From UMGS1322 sp900550765 (GTDB lineage: Bacteria; Bacillota; Clostridia; Christensenellales; QALW01): 64,000 nt of DNA. Shown here in pieces: positions 1 to 8,939 of this stretch (position 1 is its first letter; the number at the start of each line of letters is the position of its first letter). Below the pieces are notes generated by a model. It searched no databases and had not been told where the DNA came from. It saw nothing but the letters and a program-made list of their open reading frames with translations. The position numbers were made by a program, and so were the translations under genes. The stretch is from contig CAUDEY010000005.1 in assembly GCA_958448705.1 (NCBI GenBank), forward strand, positions 1 through 64,000, in the 5' to 3' direction.

Positions 1-66
1 GCTGCGGCCTGCGTAATGCTGGGCTTGGTAGTTGCAGTAAAAAAGAAAAAAGAAACGGTAGGATAA
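1..66 (+). CDS. C-terminal end of a tail-anchored surface protein (5' end outside window)
   Basis: The 21 codons visible at the left edge encode a hydrophobic stretch (AACVMLGLVVAV), a KKKKE cluster and a stop. Bases 1-55 are identical to 41026-41080, the end of the surface protein at 39271, and the hairpin terminator that follows is nearly the same as the one after that gene. The missing upstream gene is therefore a close paralogue of the family described at 683, 8940, 39271, 41435 and 56929. The segment is the membrane anchor; nothing can be said about the outside domains. Confidence 0.85.
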   Translation, partial: AAACVMLGLVVAVKKKKETVG

Positions 67-87
67 ACCTGTTCTTTTAAAAGCTTA

Positions 88-119
88 AAAGCGAAAACGC
101 AAACGCGTTTTCGCTTTTT
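88..119 (+). terminator. Intrinsic terminator after the partial surface protein
   Basis: Perfect 12-bp stem AAGCGAAAACGC / GCGTTTTCGCTT with a four-base loop, followed by a T run. It is almost the same as the terminator at 41113. Confidence 0.85.
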
Positions 120-201
120 CTTGTAAAGGGTATAGCCGCGTGAAACAGAGCATTGGCGATGGAAAGAAAAGCGAAGGGAAGAAAAACAACTCCCTTTTAA
201 G

Positions 202-393
202 GCAAAAGGTGGCTTTGGCAGCGCAAAAATCGGAGAAATATCCTTCGACTGACGCCGGCAGCTCCCTGACAAGGGATCTGAAAAGATTGCAGTGTGATTA
301 TGGGAGATTGGCTGAAAGGCCGAAGCGCCTCTATAGTTCCCTTGTGTGCTGCCATCGGCATCAAGAGTGTATTCTAAATGAGCTATCTTTTGC
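202..393 (+). promoter_or_regulatory. Structured RNA candidate, partly lysine-riboswitch-like
   Basis: Bases 202-213 (GCAAAAGGTGGC) can pair along their full length with 382-393 (GCTATCTTTTGC), closing a 190-nt domain with a 12-bp stem that includes two G-U pairs. Inside are GGCTGAAAGG and GGCCGAAGC (310-326), and the 3' strand reads GAGCTATC. These resemble conserved lysine-riboswitch segments, whose 3' helix reads GAGAGCTATC. The usual AAGAGTA element and a clear fifth helix are missing, so the element may be degenerate or a different class. The next gene, 290 bases on, has its own promoter and no obvious lysine role. Confidence 0.35.
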
Positions 394-599
394 AATAGAA
401 GGATTTTTATTGTACGCGTTTACAAAAACGGAGGTTTCGTTTGCCGCAGTGGAAACAGTATACGGCATCTTTTTAACGAGGGGCTGGAATTTCACTTTGT
501 AAAGGAACAATGCGTAACGGGCATCAAATTTATATCATAATCATTCCATTTATGGAAGAAAAATTTGTTAACAAAATGAAAATAAGATGATAAAATATA

Positions 600-628
600 T
601 TGACATTCCTTTAAAAAAGTTATATGAT
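600..628 (+). promoter_or_regulatory. Sigma-A promoter of the surface protein at 683
   Basis: TTGACA (600-605), a 17-base spacer, then TATGAT (623-628). The leader is about 50 bases and carries the RBS AAGGAGG at 669-675. The sequence just before the start (ATAAAATTTTAAGGAGGA) is shared with the paralogue at 8940. Confidence 0.8.
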
Positions 629-682
629 ATGTATATACTAAAACATTGTGTGATGTTCATAAAATTTTAAGGAGGAAATCAT

Positions 683-3600
683 ATGAAGAAAGTATTGGGA
701 ATCCTGCTGGCACTGACGATCGCCGTCGGAGCTTTTGCAGGGCTGACATTGCTTTCAGTCTCCGCTGCTTCCCGCTCGGCTTTGGTGAACGGGGAATATT
801 TATTTGAAGACTTTGAAAACAATTCGGCTGCTTATTTTAACACTCCTTTGGGCGGCAGTATTGCCCTTGCCAAAAAAGCAGAGGGTGCGCCTACCTATGG
901 AGACAGCGACTATTCACTGAAGTTTTCCGGCGGCGACGGCGCATGGAAGACGCCCGGCATTACCAAAGAAAATGTAAAGGCGGTTGTAAACAAGCAGCCG
1001 GGAACATACGTGCTCAGTGCGTGGGTATATTTTGAGACCATGCCTACGGGTAGTACTGAAATGACTGCAACTTGGCGCAATGCAAGTACGAATCAATCCT
1101 TTACCTGCGGTAAAAAAACGATTGAGCAGGGCAAATGGATGTTTATGAGTTTCATGACCACACTCAATGAAACCTGGGCACAGGATGAGGACTTGTATGT
1201 GATGTTTGACGGCATTGGAAACGGATCAGTATTTTATATTGATAACGTTACCCTTGCCAAGGTGGAGGATACCTTTGTAGCTACCTGGTACTATAATAGT
1301 GCGGGAGCTGCATTCATTGGCAGCGGCAATGGCGGTTTTACAGGGGAAAATATCCCTGCGGCGGATAACAAAGTATCCTTTACGCTTTACAATTTGAATG
1401 ATATCGACGTTACCGCGCAGATTGAGCTTCGGGCTTCTGACTGGAGCACAAAGACGGTAAGCGGTGCTAAGCAGAATCTGCTGCCGATTCCGGCCCATGG
1501 AAATGCTACGATTGAGCTGGATGTTTCAGCAGGGTATGATGCGACGGATTTCTGGATCATTTATATGAAGACTGGAAGCAATAATCTCTCCGGTGAAGAA
1601 TATATCTTTGGTATCGAGCTCAGTGGTGCTGCAGATATGACGATGTTCCAGAAGGCACAGAATAAAGCTGTAGATGATTATTATCCTGTAGTTGGCAGAA
1701 TTACCAACAGTGATAGCAAAAAAGGTTCTGTAAACGCGGCGTTCGGGAACACGATCGTTTACGGTATACAGAATGCGATTGAAGCTGTGCCTGTGGATGG
1801 CTGCAGTTTTGACGGTTGGTACAGCGGCGGCAGCAAGGTTTCTTCTGATGCGCAATATGCCATCGATACTACCGATATTTTAGGGGTTCCTGAGGCATTG
1901 GAAGCTCAATTCAGCGGAACGCCTACGCCCTTGGCTTTAGGTGATGGTACGCTGGAGAACAGTGACGCAGGATGGACGTATTTTGCTGCGGCCGGCAAGG
2001 GAACGATCACTCGGGTTGACGGCGGCGCTAATAATACAGCGAAGGCAATCCAATATGTTCCCGGTTCTGGCAACCAATGGGGAGCACTGGCCTTTGATGT
2101 GGGCCCGGCGATTATCAATGATGCAGACAATCGATATGCCGGCAGCGGTGCGGCCAAATATAAGCTGACTTTCTATGCGCGGCTTGCGGAAGATGCGGCG
2201 GTGGATTCCGGTGAGTTCCATATTTTCCTGAACTCCCAGTACCATAAGAATGCAGGTGAACTTGCAGGCATTTATGGCGGCACGGCAGCGGATTATGTTT
2301 CTACTTATACAAACTATACCTCAAAAAAGATGATCACCTTTACAAAACAGTGGCAGAAATTTGAAATAGAAATGGATGTTTCGGAGCAGTATGTTTCACA
2401 GATGCAGATGCTGTATGCCAAAGGTGTGACCAATGCGTATCAGCTGATGATTCGCTTTGACGGCTCAGAAGGTATTTATACCGAGGCAGGAAACCAGAAT
2501 TCCGGGTATTTGATTGATGAGCTGAGCTTTGAAAAGATGCCCGATCCTACGCCTACGCCTACCCCTACGGGAACTGAACCCACCCCTACGCCTACATCGG
2601 ATAATACGAAAAAGGTAGAAAACGGCGATGCGGAAAATGGCCTGACCGGCTGGGATAAGTTTACTGCCGGCGGCGGTACGGTTTCTGTTGTGGAAGGCGG
2701 TGCAAACGGCACCGGTCATGCGGTTCGCTTTAATCCTACCGCGCAGTGGGATTCTATTGCCTTTGACCTTGGCCCGGCAATCGTTCAGAATGAAGAGGCC
2801 GGCTATAAGGGATCCGGAGCAGGAACCTATACGATCAAGTTCTGGGCAAAGATCGACGGAACGGTTCCGAAGAATACAAACTATAAAGTAGTGCTCAATT
2901 CACAGATACATGCCAATAAGCAAGAAATTGCTAGCAAATTTGAAATTGCCGATCAGGATTGGTTTACCGGCACATTTATTACCGGTCCCACGGTTACGCT
3001 TACCGGAGAGTGGCAGCAGTACAGCGCTGCGATCACGGTCACCGAAGAGTTCTTGAAAACTCTTGATGCGATTTATGCCTCAGGCGAAAAAGGCGCCAGA
3101 GCTTATGAACTGATCCTCCGTATGGACGGCGGTGCTGAAGGTATGGCTTATGCAAATACAAAGACATATGCGGCCTATCTGATCGACGAGGTGACTATAG
3201 AAGCGGCTGCAGAAACGCCAAAGGAGCCCGTAGGTGTAAAATGGACATTTGATAAAGACTTTACGGACAGTGCATACTTCTGCAGTACTGCAGCCAAAGG
3301 CTTTATTACCGATGCTGATGTGAAGGACGGTAAGGTAAAGAAGAGCTTTACCATCTATAACACCGGCAGTGAAGATATTCAGGTACAGTTTTCTGCATCC
3401 GTGCTTCATAATGGTACTCCGCAGTCCTGGGAAGCAATAAAAAATACAGAAAAAACAGTGATTCCAGCAGGAAAATCTCTGCTTATCACTTATGAGTGCG
3501 ATGCAAAAGTAACGATAGATGCAAAGGGGCTGAAGGCTGAATATACGTATGATCAGTTCTTCCCGCGCATCGACATCACAAATAAAGACGGTGAGGGCAA

Positions 3601-3829
3601 AATAACTGCTGGTACGGAATTTATTGTTGCCGGTATTAACGTAGCGATTTTAGAAAAGCTTGATACCAACGCCAAGGATTCGGTTACGCGTACGGTTGTT
3701 TATGAGCTGCCCACCGCCGGCGGAAGCAATAACGGAGATCTTCTTCCGGTTGCGCTGATTACAGCAGTGACTGCAGCTGCAGTGACGCTGGCAGTTGTTG
3801 TAGCCAAAAAGAAAAAAGAACAAGAGTAA
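683..3829 (+). CDS. Large modular tail-anchored surface protein, CBM4/9-like
   Basis: A 1048-residue exported protein, probably held on the cell surface and binding carbohydrate; no catalytic domain is recognised. The order is: signal peptide (about 1-28, MKKVLGILLAL); a beta-sandwich module (about 35-195) ending in FYIDNVTL; a second module (about 198-335); an InlB/Listeria-Bacteroides-like repeat (about 340-410, GCSFDGWYSGG); two CBM4/9-like modules (about 417-625 and 650-845), each starting NGxxENxxxGW and ending LIDEL/V; a Thr-Pro linker between them; a module about 850-1010; and a membrane helix with KKKKEQE at the end. There is no LPXTG. The start is fixed by AAGGAGG seven bases upstream. 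The second CBM-like module is very close in DNA sequence to that of the 8940 gene, which implies recent exchange or duplication. The CBM assignment is inferred from pattern. Confidence 0.85.
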   Translation: MKKVLGILLALTIAVGAFAGLTLLSVSAASRSALVNGEYLFEDFENNSAAYFNTPLGGSIALAKKAEGAPTYGDSDYSLKFSGGDGAWKTPGITKENVKAVVNKQPGTYVLSAWVYFETMPTGSTEMTATWRNASTNQSFTCGKKTIEQGKWMFMSFMTTLNETWAQDEDLYVMFDGIGNGSVFYIDNVTLAKVEDTFVATWYYNSAGAAFIGSGNGGFTGENIPAADNKVSFTLYNLNDIDVTAQIELRASDWSTKTVSGAKQNLLPIPAHGNATIELDVSAGYDATDFWIIYMKTGSNNLSGEEYIFGIELSGAADMTMFQKAQNKAVDDYYPVVGRITNSDSKKGSVNAAFGNTIVYGIQNAIEAVPVDGCSFDGWYSGGSKVSSDAQYAIDTTDILGVPEALEAQFSGTPTPLALGDGTLENSDAGWTYFAAAGKGTITRVDGGANNTAKAIQYVPGSGNQWGALAFDVGPAIINDADNRYAGSGAAKYKLTFYARLAEDAAVDSGEFHIFLNSQYHKNAGELAGIYGGTAADYVSTYTNYTSKKMITFTKQWQKFEIEMDVSEQYVSQMQMLYAKGVTNAYQLMIRFDGSEGIYTEAGNQNSGYLIDELSFEKMPDPTPTPTPTGTEPTPTPTSDNTKKVENGDAENGLTGWDKFTAGGGTVSVVEGGANGTGHAVRFNPTAQWDSIAFDLGPAIVQNEEAGYKGSGAGTYTIKFWAKIDGTVPKNTNYKVVLNSQIHANKQEIASKFEIADQDWFTGTFITGPTVTLTGEWQQYSAAITVTEEFLKTLDAIYASGEKGARAYELILRMDGGAEGMAYANTKTYAAYLIDEVTIEAAAETPKEPVGVKWTFDKDFTDSAYFCSTAAKGFITDADVKDGKVKKSFTIYNTGSEDIQVQFSASVLHNGTPQSWEAIKNTEKTVIPAGKSLLITYECDAKVTIDAKGLKAEYTYDQFFPRIDITNKDGEGKITAGTEFIVAGINVAILEKLDTNAKDSVTRTVVYELPTAGGSNNGDLLPVALITAVTAAAVTLAVVVAKKKKEQE

Positions 3830-3850
3830 GCCTGCAGAAGCAGAATAAAA

Positions 3851-3877
3851 AAGAGCCGTGTTACGGCTCTTTTTTTA
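3851..3877 (+). terminator. Intrinsic terminator
   Basis: Stem AAGAGCCGT / ACGGCTCTT with loop GTT and a long T run. The paralogue at 8940 ends in a very similar terminator (11393-11419). Confidence 0.9.
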
Positions 3878-3988
3878 TAAAATAAAGTTTGCTTGAAGGT
3901 CTTTTTACGGGACATACTATATTGAGCTATGCCTGTATTTTTTTAACAGCCGCAAAGGGAATTTGAGTTTGGAAAAGATGGATAGAGT

Positions 3989-4017
3989 TTGACTTTTGCG
4001 GCTGCTTAGAGTATAAT
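3989..4017 (+). promoter_or_regulatory. Promoter of the glycosyltransferase unit
   Basis: TTGACT (3989-3994), 17 bases, TATAAT (4012-4017). Transcription would start near 4024, too close to a possible TTG at 4032, which supports the ATG at 4086 as the real start. Confidence 0.8.
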
Positions 4018-4085
4018 TTAGAAAATATTTATTGATCGCCGCGACGGCGTATTTGCCATCAAAGCACCGTAAAAAGGAGTTTATT

Positions 4086-7000
4086 ATGGCCACCTTACAT
4101 CTGGATTTTTATAAGGGCAGCGAGTCTTGCGGCGGCAATATAGAAGAATGGAAAACGTATTTGAAAAAATACGGCGGAAATGTCGGAGCGGATTTAAAGG
4201 ATACTGATTTTGCCTCACTTTCTTGCAATGAAAGAAATCTGTTGTCCTGGTATGAGTTTGCGCCGGAGGCCTCCGTGCTGGAGGTTGGTACTGGATTTGG
4301 CGCTGTTACAGGGGTTCTTTGCGAAAAGTGCCGGTCTGTGACGGTGGCAGAACCTTCGCGTGAACGGGCAGAGTATCTTTGTGCCCTGTATAAAGAGAGG
4401 AATCATTTGGATATCTTTGCAGGCAGATTTTGCGATATACAGCTTGCACAAAGATTTGATTATATCCTTTTACACGGTATAGAAAAATATGCAGCTGCTG
4501 CGGCATCTGTTGGGGAGTTTCTTGATCAACTGCACAGTCTTTTAAAGCCCGAAGGCAAACTGCTGCTTACCGCAGAAAACCGCTTTGGTGTGTCCTGCGG
4601 GAAGGCTGCCGGAGCGGCTGTTGGTGCGCCGATACCGTTTGCCTGCGGTGAAGAGGAGGCATCTTCTGCAGGGGCATTCAGCCGTGAGGAGCTGAAACAG
4701 CTGCTTGCGCGCAGCGGTTATCCCTATACGGATTTTTATTATCTTTATCCTGATGATAGAATGCCCGGAGCAATCTTTTCCGACCGCCGTCTTCCTCAGC
4801 TCTGGGAAGCAGACAGGCTGTTGCATCCGCATTTTTCTTCGTTTATACAACAGATCGTAGCAAACGGCGTTTTTCCTTTCTTTGCTCCTGTGTTCTTTAT
4901 TGAGGCCGCTGGGCAGCCGCCGCAGGCACAGCGAAAGCTCAATGCCGCTTTTTTCCGTTGCGCATACAAAGAAGAGTTCCGCGTTGGTACCGCTTTTTAC
5001 AGTGACGGTACAGTACTGACGTTTCCGGCGGTAAAGCAGGCACAGACGCATATTCAGGATGTGCATAACAATTATTTGCGTCTTTTGACCTCCGGTATTC
5101 GAATTTTAGATGAAAAGCTTACGGATCGGGGAATTGTTGCGCATTCTATGGATTTGCCTACCTTGGAGCAGGTATTGTATCATGCAGTCCAAAGTGGGGA
5201 GACCGAAGTGTTTTTTCTTTGGCTTGACCGCTTTTTTGAAAATATTCTCCGTGCAGGCAGGGCAGCTTTTGGGGATATCGATACCGTACTGGAGCGCGGT
5301 TATCTGGCAATGGTGTTTTCCAATTGTTTTACAGAGGGAGATTCCCTGATTTTTTTTGATCAGGAATGGACGGTTGAAAATATTCCGGCAGGATATCTTC
5401 TAAGCCGTGCTCTGAAGCAATTTTTCCTTGCTTTTCCCAACCGGGAGCTTGAAGAGAGGACATACTTGCACTTCGGCTTGGATTCTGTCCATCTTGAAGA
5501 GTACGAATCAGCTGAGCAGGTTTTTGAGGGGTTTATTTTGGATGCGGCGGTCTCTCGTGTTTTTAGAGGAGACGCTTGCCGCCAGGACGAGCAGGAGAAC
5601 TCTGAAAATGTGCCGGAGCAAAAAACGCAGGAGCTTCAGGTGCCGGAGCAAAAGAAGCAAGAGGCACAGTACCGCGAAGCGCTTGCTCGTATTCGGGAAA
5701 TAGAGAATGATCCCGCAAGGCTGGGGAAAAAGCGTATAGCCAAAGCGTTTTTTAAAGCCTTTGCACCGTCGTTTGTTCTGCGGGCGGCAAGGAGTGTTCG
5801 GCGTTTTTGCCGCGGAAGAAAAGATGCGGGATTTCATTGGCGTTCAGAATATGATCGCTGGATTAAGCGCGGTACTGTATGCGGCAGTACGGATAAAAAG
5901 CCGGAGTGTGAACCGCTGATCAGTATTTTGGTTCCGCTGTATAATACGGATAAAAAAATGCTGGAGGAGATGATCACCTCCTGCCTAAAGCAGACTTATG
6001 GGAATTTTGAGCTTTGCCTGGCGGATGCCAGCGATCAGGCGCATGGGTATGTTTATGAAACCGCGGCGGCTTTTGCCGCAAAGGACGCGCGCATTAAACT
6101 TAAAAAGCTGGAGCAGAATTTGGGAATTGCCGGAAACACCAATGCGTGCCGGACAATGGCCTCGGGCGAATATCTGGCCCTTTTGGATCATGATGACCGG
6201 TTGACTGAAAACGCTCTTTCTGCTGTAGTGAAGGCTATTGCGGACCATCATCCGGACGTACTTTACAGTGATGAGGATCATTTGAAAAACGGCCGCCGGA
6301 CCTTGCCGTTTTTTAAGCCGGATTTTAACAGGGATTTGCTGTATTCACAGATGTATATTTGTCATTTCTTGGTGTTTCGGACAGAATTGTTCGATCAGGT
6401 TGGGCAGATGCAGGAACTGTACAGCGGCAGTCAGGATTATGACCTGATGCTGCGTTTTACGGAGTATACCCAAAAGATTTATCATATCCCTGACGTGCTT
6501 TATTCCTGGCGGGAAACGGAGAACTCAACTTCCGCAAACCCGGAGGCAAAGCCTTATGCTCATGAGGCCGGGAGGAAGGCGCTGGATGCTCATTTAAAAC
6601 GCCGCTACGGTTCGTTTGCCTATGCAGAAGACAGTGCATATCTGTTTGTGTATGATGCGCGGTTTGATACGTTGAAGGATCGTCCGCTGGTATCCATTAT
6701 TATTCCTACTAAAGATCATGCTTCGGATTTAAAGACGTGTGTAGAAAGTATTCTGCAAAAATCAACATATCAGAATTTTGAAATTTTAATTTTGGATAAC
6801 CGTTCTTCGGAAGAGGCTACGTTTTCCTGCTTTCAGGATTTGCAGAAAAAGGACGGGCGTATTCGAATTGTAGAGGCTCTGTTTGCATTCAACTGGTCAA
6901 AACTTAATAATTTAGGCATCCAGAACAGCCGCGGGGAAGTGTTGATCTTTTTAAATAATGATACTGCTGTGATTTCCCCGGATTGGATCGAACGTCTTGC

Positions 7001-7496
7001 AGAAAATGCTTTGCGGCCCGATATCGGCGTGGTGGGCGCGCTGCTGCTCTATCCGGATGAAACGATCCAGCATGCGGGCGTTGTGGTAGGCATGCGGGGG
7101 TGGGCGGATCATGTGTATAAAGGGCAGCCGCTGCGGCATGCGGCGGATATGTTTGTATCACCCATGGTGAATCGGGATGTGCTTGCCGTCACCGGTGCCT
7201 GTATGGCCGTTTCCCGTAAAACGCTGCAGAAGATTGGCTGCTTTGATGAAAGCTTTATTGTCTGCGGCAGTGACGTGGAGCTTTGCCTGCGTGCAGGAAA
7301 GCACGGACTCGGCGTATTGTATAACGCGCGGGTGCGTCTGTATCATATGGAGTCTAAGTCCAGAAATACTGCAGAGATTCCCTCCATTGATTTTGTACGT
7401 TCCGAGGAAGCGTATCAGGAATATTTGAAAAACGGAGATCCTTTTTATAATAAAAATCTTGACAGCAACAGTACCAAGCCGAGAATCAAGCTGTAA
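4086..7496 (+). CDS. Methyltransferase plus two GT2 glycosyltransferase domains in one chain
   Basis: A 1136-residue cytoplasmic polymerising or chain-building glycosyltransferase. Residues about 60-160 form a SAM-dependent methyltransferase fold (motif I LEVGTGFG). Residues 170-600 have no domain I recognise and include a short Glu/Gln-rich, probably coiled stretch near 505-540. A first GT-A (GT2) domain starts near 609 (ISILVPLYNT) with an acidic LLDHDDR motif near 700. A second starts near 866 (VSIIIPTKDH) with FLNNDTA and GSDVELCLRAG. The ATG at 4086 has AAGGAG six bases upstream; the longer TTG start at 4032 has no RBS. Such chains occur in O-antigen, rhamnan and S-layer glycan clusters. 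Together with the next gene it probably makes or extends a cell-surface glycan, or decorates the surface proteins on either side. The substrate is unknown. Confidence 0.85.
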   Translation: MATLHLDFYKGSESCGGNIEEWKTYLKKYGGNVGADLKDTDFASLSCNERNLLSWYEFAPEASVLEVGTGFGAVTGVLCEKCRSVTVAEPSRERAEYLCALYKERNHLDIFAGRFCDIQLAQRFDYILLHGIEKYAAAAASVGEFLDQLHSLLKPEGKLLLTAENRFGVSCGKAAGAAVGAPIPFACGEEEASSAGAFSREELKQLLARSGYPYTDFYYLYPDDRMPGAIFSDRRLPQLWEADRLLHPHFSSFIQQIVANGVFPFFAPVFFIEAAGQPPQAQRKLNAAFFRCAYKEEFRVGTAFYSDGTVLTFPAVKQAQTHIQDVHNNYLRLLTSGIRILDEKLTDRGIVAHSMDLPTLEQVLYHAVQSGETEVFFLWLDRFFENILRAGRAAFGDIDTVLERGYLAMVFSNCFTEGDSLIFFDQEWTVENIPAGYLLSRALKQFFLAFPNRELEERTYLHFGLDSVHLEEYESAEQVFEGFILDAAVSRVFRGDACRQDEQENSENVPEQKTQELQVPEQKKQEAQYREALARIREIENDPARLGKKRIAKAFFKAFAPSFVLRAARSVRRFCRGRKDAGFHWRSEYDRWIKRGTVCGSTDKKPECEPLISILVPLYNTDKKMLEEMITSCLKQTYGNFELCLADASDQAHGYVYETAAAFAAKDARIKLKKLEQNLGIAGNTNACRTMASGEYLALLDHDDRLTENALSAVVKAIADHHPDVLYSDEDHLKNGRRTLPFFKPDFNRDLLYSQMYICHFLVFRTELFDQVGQMQELYSGSQDYDLMLRFTEYTQKIYHIPDVLYSWRETENSTSANPEAKPYAHEAGRKALDAHLKRRYGSFAYAEDSAYLFVYDARFDTLKDRPLVSIIIPTKDHASDLKTCVESILQKSTYQNFEILILDNRSSEEATFSCFQDLQKKDGRIRIVEALFAFNWSKLNNLGIQNSRGEVLIFLNNDTAVISPDWIERLAENALRPDIGVVGALLLYPDETIQHAGVVVGMRGWADHVYKGQPLRHAADMFVSPMVNRDVLAVTGACMAVSRKTLQKIGCFDESFIVCGSDVELCLRAGKHGLGVLYNARVRLYHMESKSRNTAEIPSIDFVRSEEAYQEYLKNGDPFYNKNLDSNSTKPRIKL

Positions 7497-7512
7497 AGGA
7501 GGCGTGAGGGAA

Positions 7513-8745
7513 TTGTCAATCGGATTTTTAGCCAAAGCGGCTTTGAAAAAATTAAAGAATGTTTTTGTGTTTGATCCGTCCATACCGGGGATTGCTCCCT
7601 TGGGTGTGCGTTTTCAAAAAGAGTTAGGAGAGGAGGTTCGGCTTAATCTTTTGATTCCCACACTGAATCCTGCACATGTATTCGGTGGAATTACTACCGC
7701 ACTAACCTTTTTTGAGCAGCTGGCAGATACGCTTGCAGTCAAACGCCGGATCCTTGTTACCGATGAGGCGCTGATACCGGAGTTTTTAAAAAAATATTCG
7801 GGCTATACGCTTACCGATTGTACCGAAGATCATATTGTTGACCGGCAGGCCGTGCCGTTTTCCAACCGCAGAGGAAAAACAATCCCTGTAGGGAAGAATG
7901 ATGTTTTTTTGTGTACTGCGTGGTGGACGGCATTTATCGCTGCGCCGGTCCTTGAATTTATTGAAAAAAATTGCGGTGTTGCAAAACCCATGATTTATTT
8001 AATTCAGGATTATGAACCGTATTTTTATCCCTGGTCTTCGCGCAGTGCCTTGGCGGAAAGTACGTATCATCTTGAAAAAAAGGTGATCGCAGTGTTTAAT
8101 AGCTGTGAATTGCGGGACTATTTTCGGCTGCATGGGTACAGCTTTTTTAAGGAGTTCTTTTTTGAGCCGGCACTGAACCCGGTGCTCAAAAGGGAACTGT
8201 TGGAAAATCCGCCGCAGAGAAAAGAAAAAAAACTGCTGGTTTATGGACGTCCGTCGGTGCCCCGGAATTGTACGGAGCTTATTGTTGAGGCACTGCGGCG
8301 GTGGACGGTGCTGGCGGAGGATGCACCTCAGTGGCAGCTGGTTTCCGCAGGAGAAAAACACCCGGATATTCCTTTAAGACAGGGCTGCGTACTGCGTTCT
8401 GCAGGTAAGCTTCCCATCGGGGAATATGCCCGTTTGCTGGGTTCTTGTTATGCTGGGGTTTCTCTGATGATGTCGCCCCATCCCAGCTATCCGCCGCTGG
8501 AGATGTCTACTTTTGGCGTAAAAACGATCACGAATACGTATGAGAATAAGGATCTTTCCTGCTTTAACGGCAATATCGTTTCTGTTTCGGATATCACGCC
8601 GGAATCGATTGCGCAAAAGCTGCTGGAAATTACAAATAGCTTTGCAGAAAATACTTTTTTCATTGCTGATAATACCGCATATGTTAAAAAAACATTCACT
8701 TTTGAGGACGTTTGCCGGGGAATTTTGCAGGAATTAACGGTTTAA
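7513..8745 (+). CDS. GT-B glycosyltransferase, WsaF-like (rhamnosyltransferase type)
   Basis: About 410 residues. The N-terminal part has LNLLIPTLNPAHVFGGITTA, typical of WsaF-type glycosyltransferases that add rhamnose to S-layer glycans. The C-terminal part (LLVYGRPSVPRN, then SLMMSPHPSYPPLEM) matches a GT-B nucleotide-sugar site. The gene follows the GT2 protein by 16 bases and is surely co-transcribed. The RBS AAAGGAGG (7495-7502) lies 10 bases before a TTG at 7513 and only one base before a GTG at 7504, so TTG is preferred; an upstream ATG at 7459 would overlap the previous gene. WsaF resemblance is by motif only. Confidence 0.75.
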   Translation: MSIGFLAKAALKKLKNVFVFDPSIPGIAPLGVRFQKELGEEVRLNLLIPTLNPAHVFGGITTALTFFEQLADTLAVKRRILVTDEALIPEFLKKYSGYTLTDCTEDHIVDRQAVPFSNRRGKTIPVGKNDVFLCTAWWTAFIAAPVLEFIEKNCGVAKPMIYLIQDYEPYFYPWSSRSALAESTYHLEKKVIAVFNSCELRDYFRLHGYSFFKEFFFEPALNPVLKRELLENPPQRKEKKLLVYGRPSVPRNCTELIVEALRRWTVLAEDAPQWQLVSAGEKHPDIPLRQGCVLRSAGKLPIGEYARLLGSCYAGVSLMMSPHPSYPPLEMSTFGVKTITNTYENKDLSCFNGNIVSVSDITPESIAQKLLEITNSFAENTFFIADNTAYVKKTFTFEDVCRGILQELTV

Positions 8746-8760
8746 AAGCGATGCGGTGAG

Positions 8761-8790
8761 CCGGAAAGGTGCCCCTTTTGGGGAGACCGG
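8761..8790 (+). other. Short hairpin without T run
   Basis: CCGG ends enclose a GCCCC-TTTT-GGGG hairpin just after the glycosyltransferase stop. There is no T tract, so it may be an mRNA end stabiliser, not an intrinsic terminator. Confidence 0.35.
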
Positions 8791-8852
8791 AAATCAATTG
8801 TAATTATGGAAAAAATATATTGTTTAAGTGATAAAAAAAGCAATAAAATACA

Positions 8853-8880
8853 TTGACTTTATTTTGCACCTCTTTATAAT
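8853..8880 (+). promoter_or_regulatory. Promoter of the surface protein at 8940
   Basis: TTGACT (8853-8858), a 16-base spacer, TATAAT (8875-8880). The RBS AAGGAGG is at 8926-8932. Confidence 0.75.
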
Positions 8881-8939
8881 AAAAATTAGCGTGGAATGGT
8901 TCCAACATCCGTTCCATAAAATTTTAAGGAGGACAAGTT

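Noticed and set aside
140..502. 120-codon open frame with GTG start
   Set aside because: No RBS, odd composition, and it lies over the structured RNA at 202-393.
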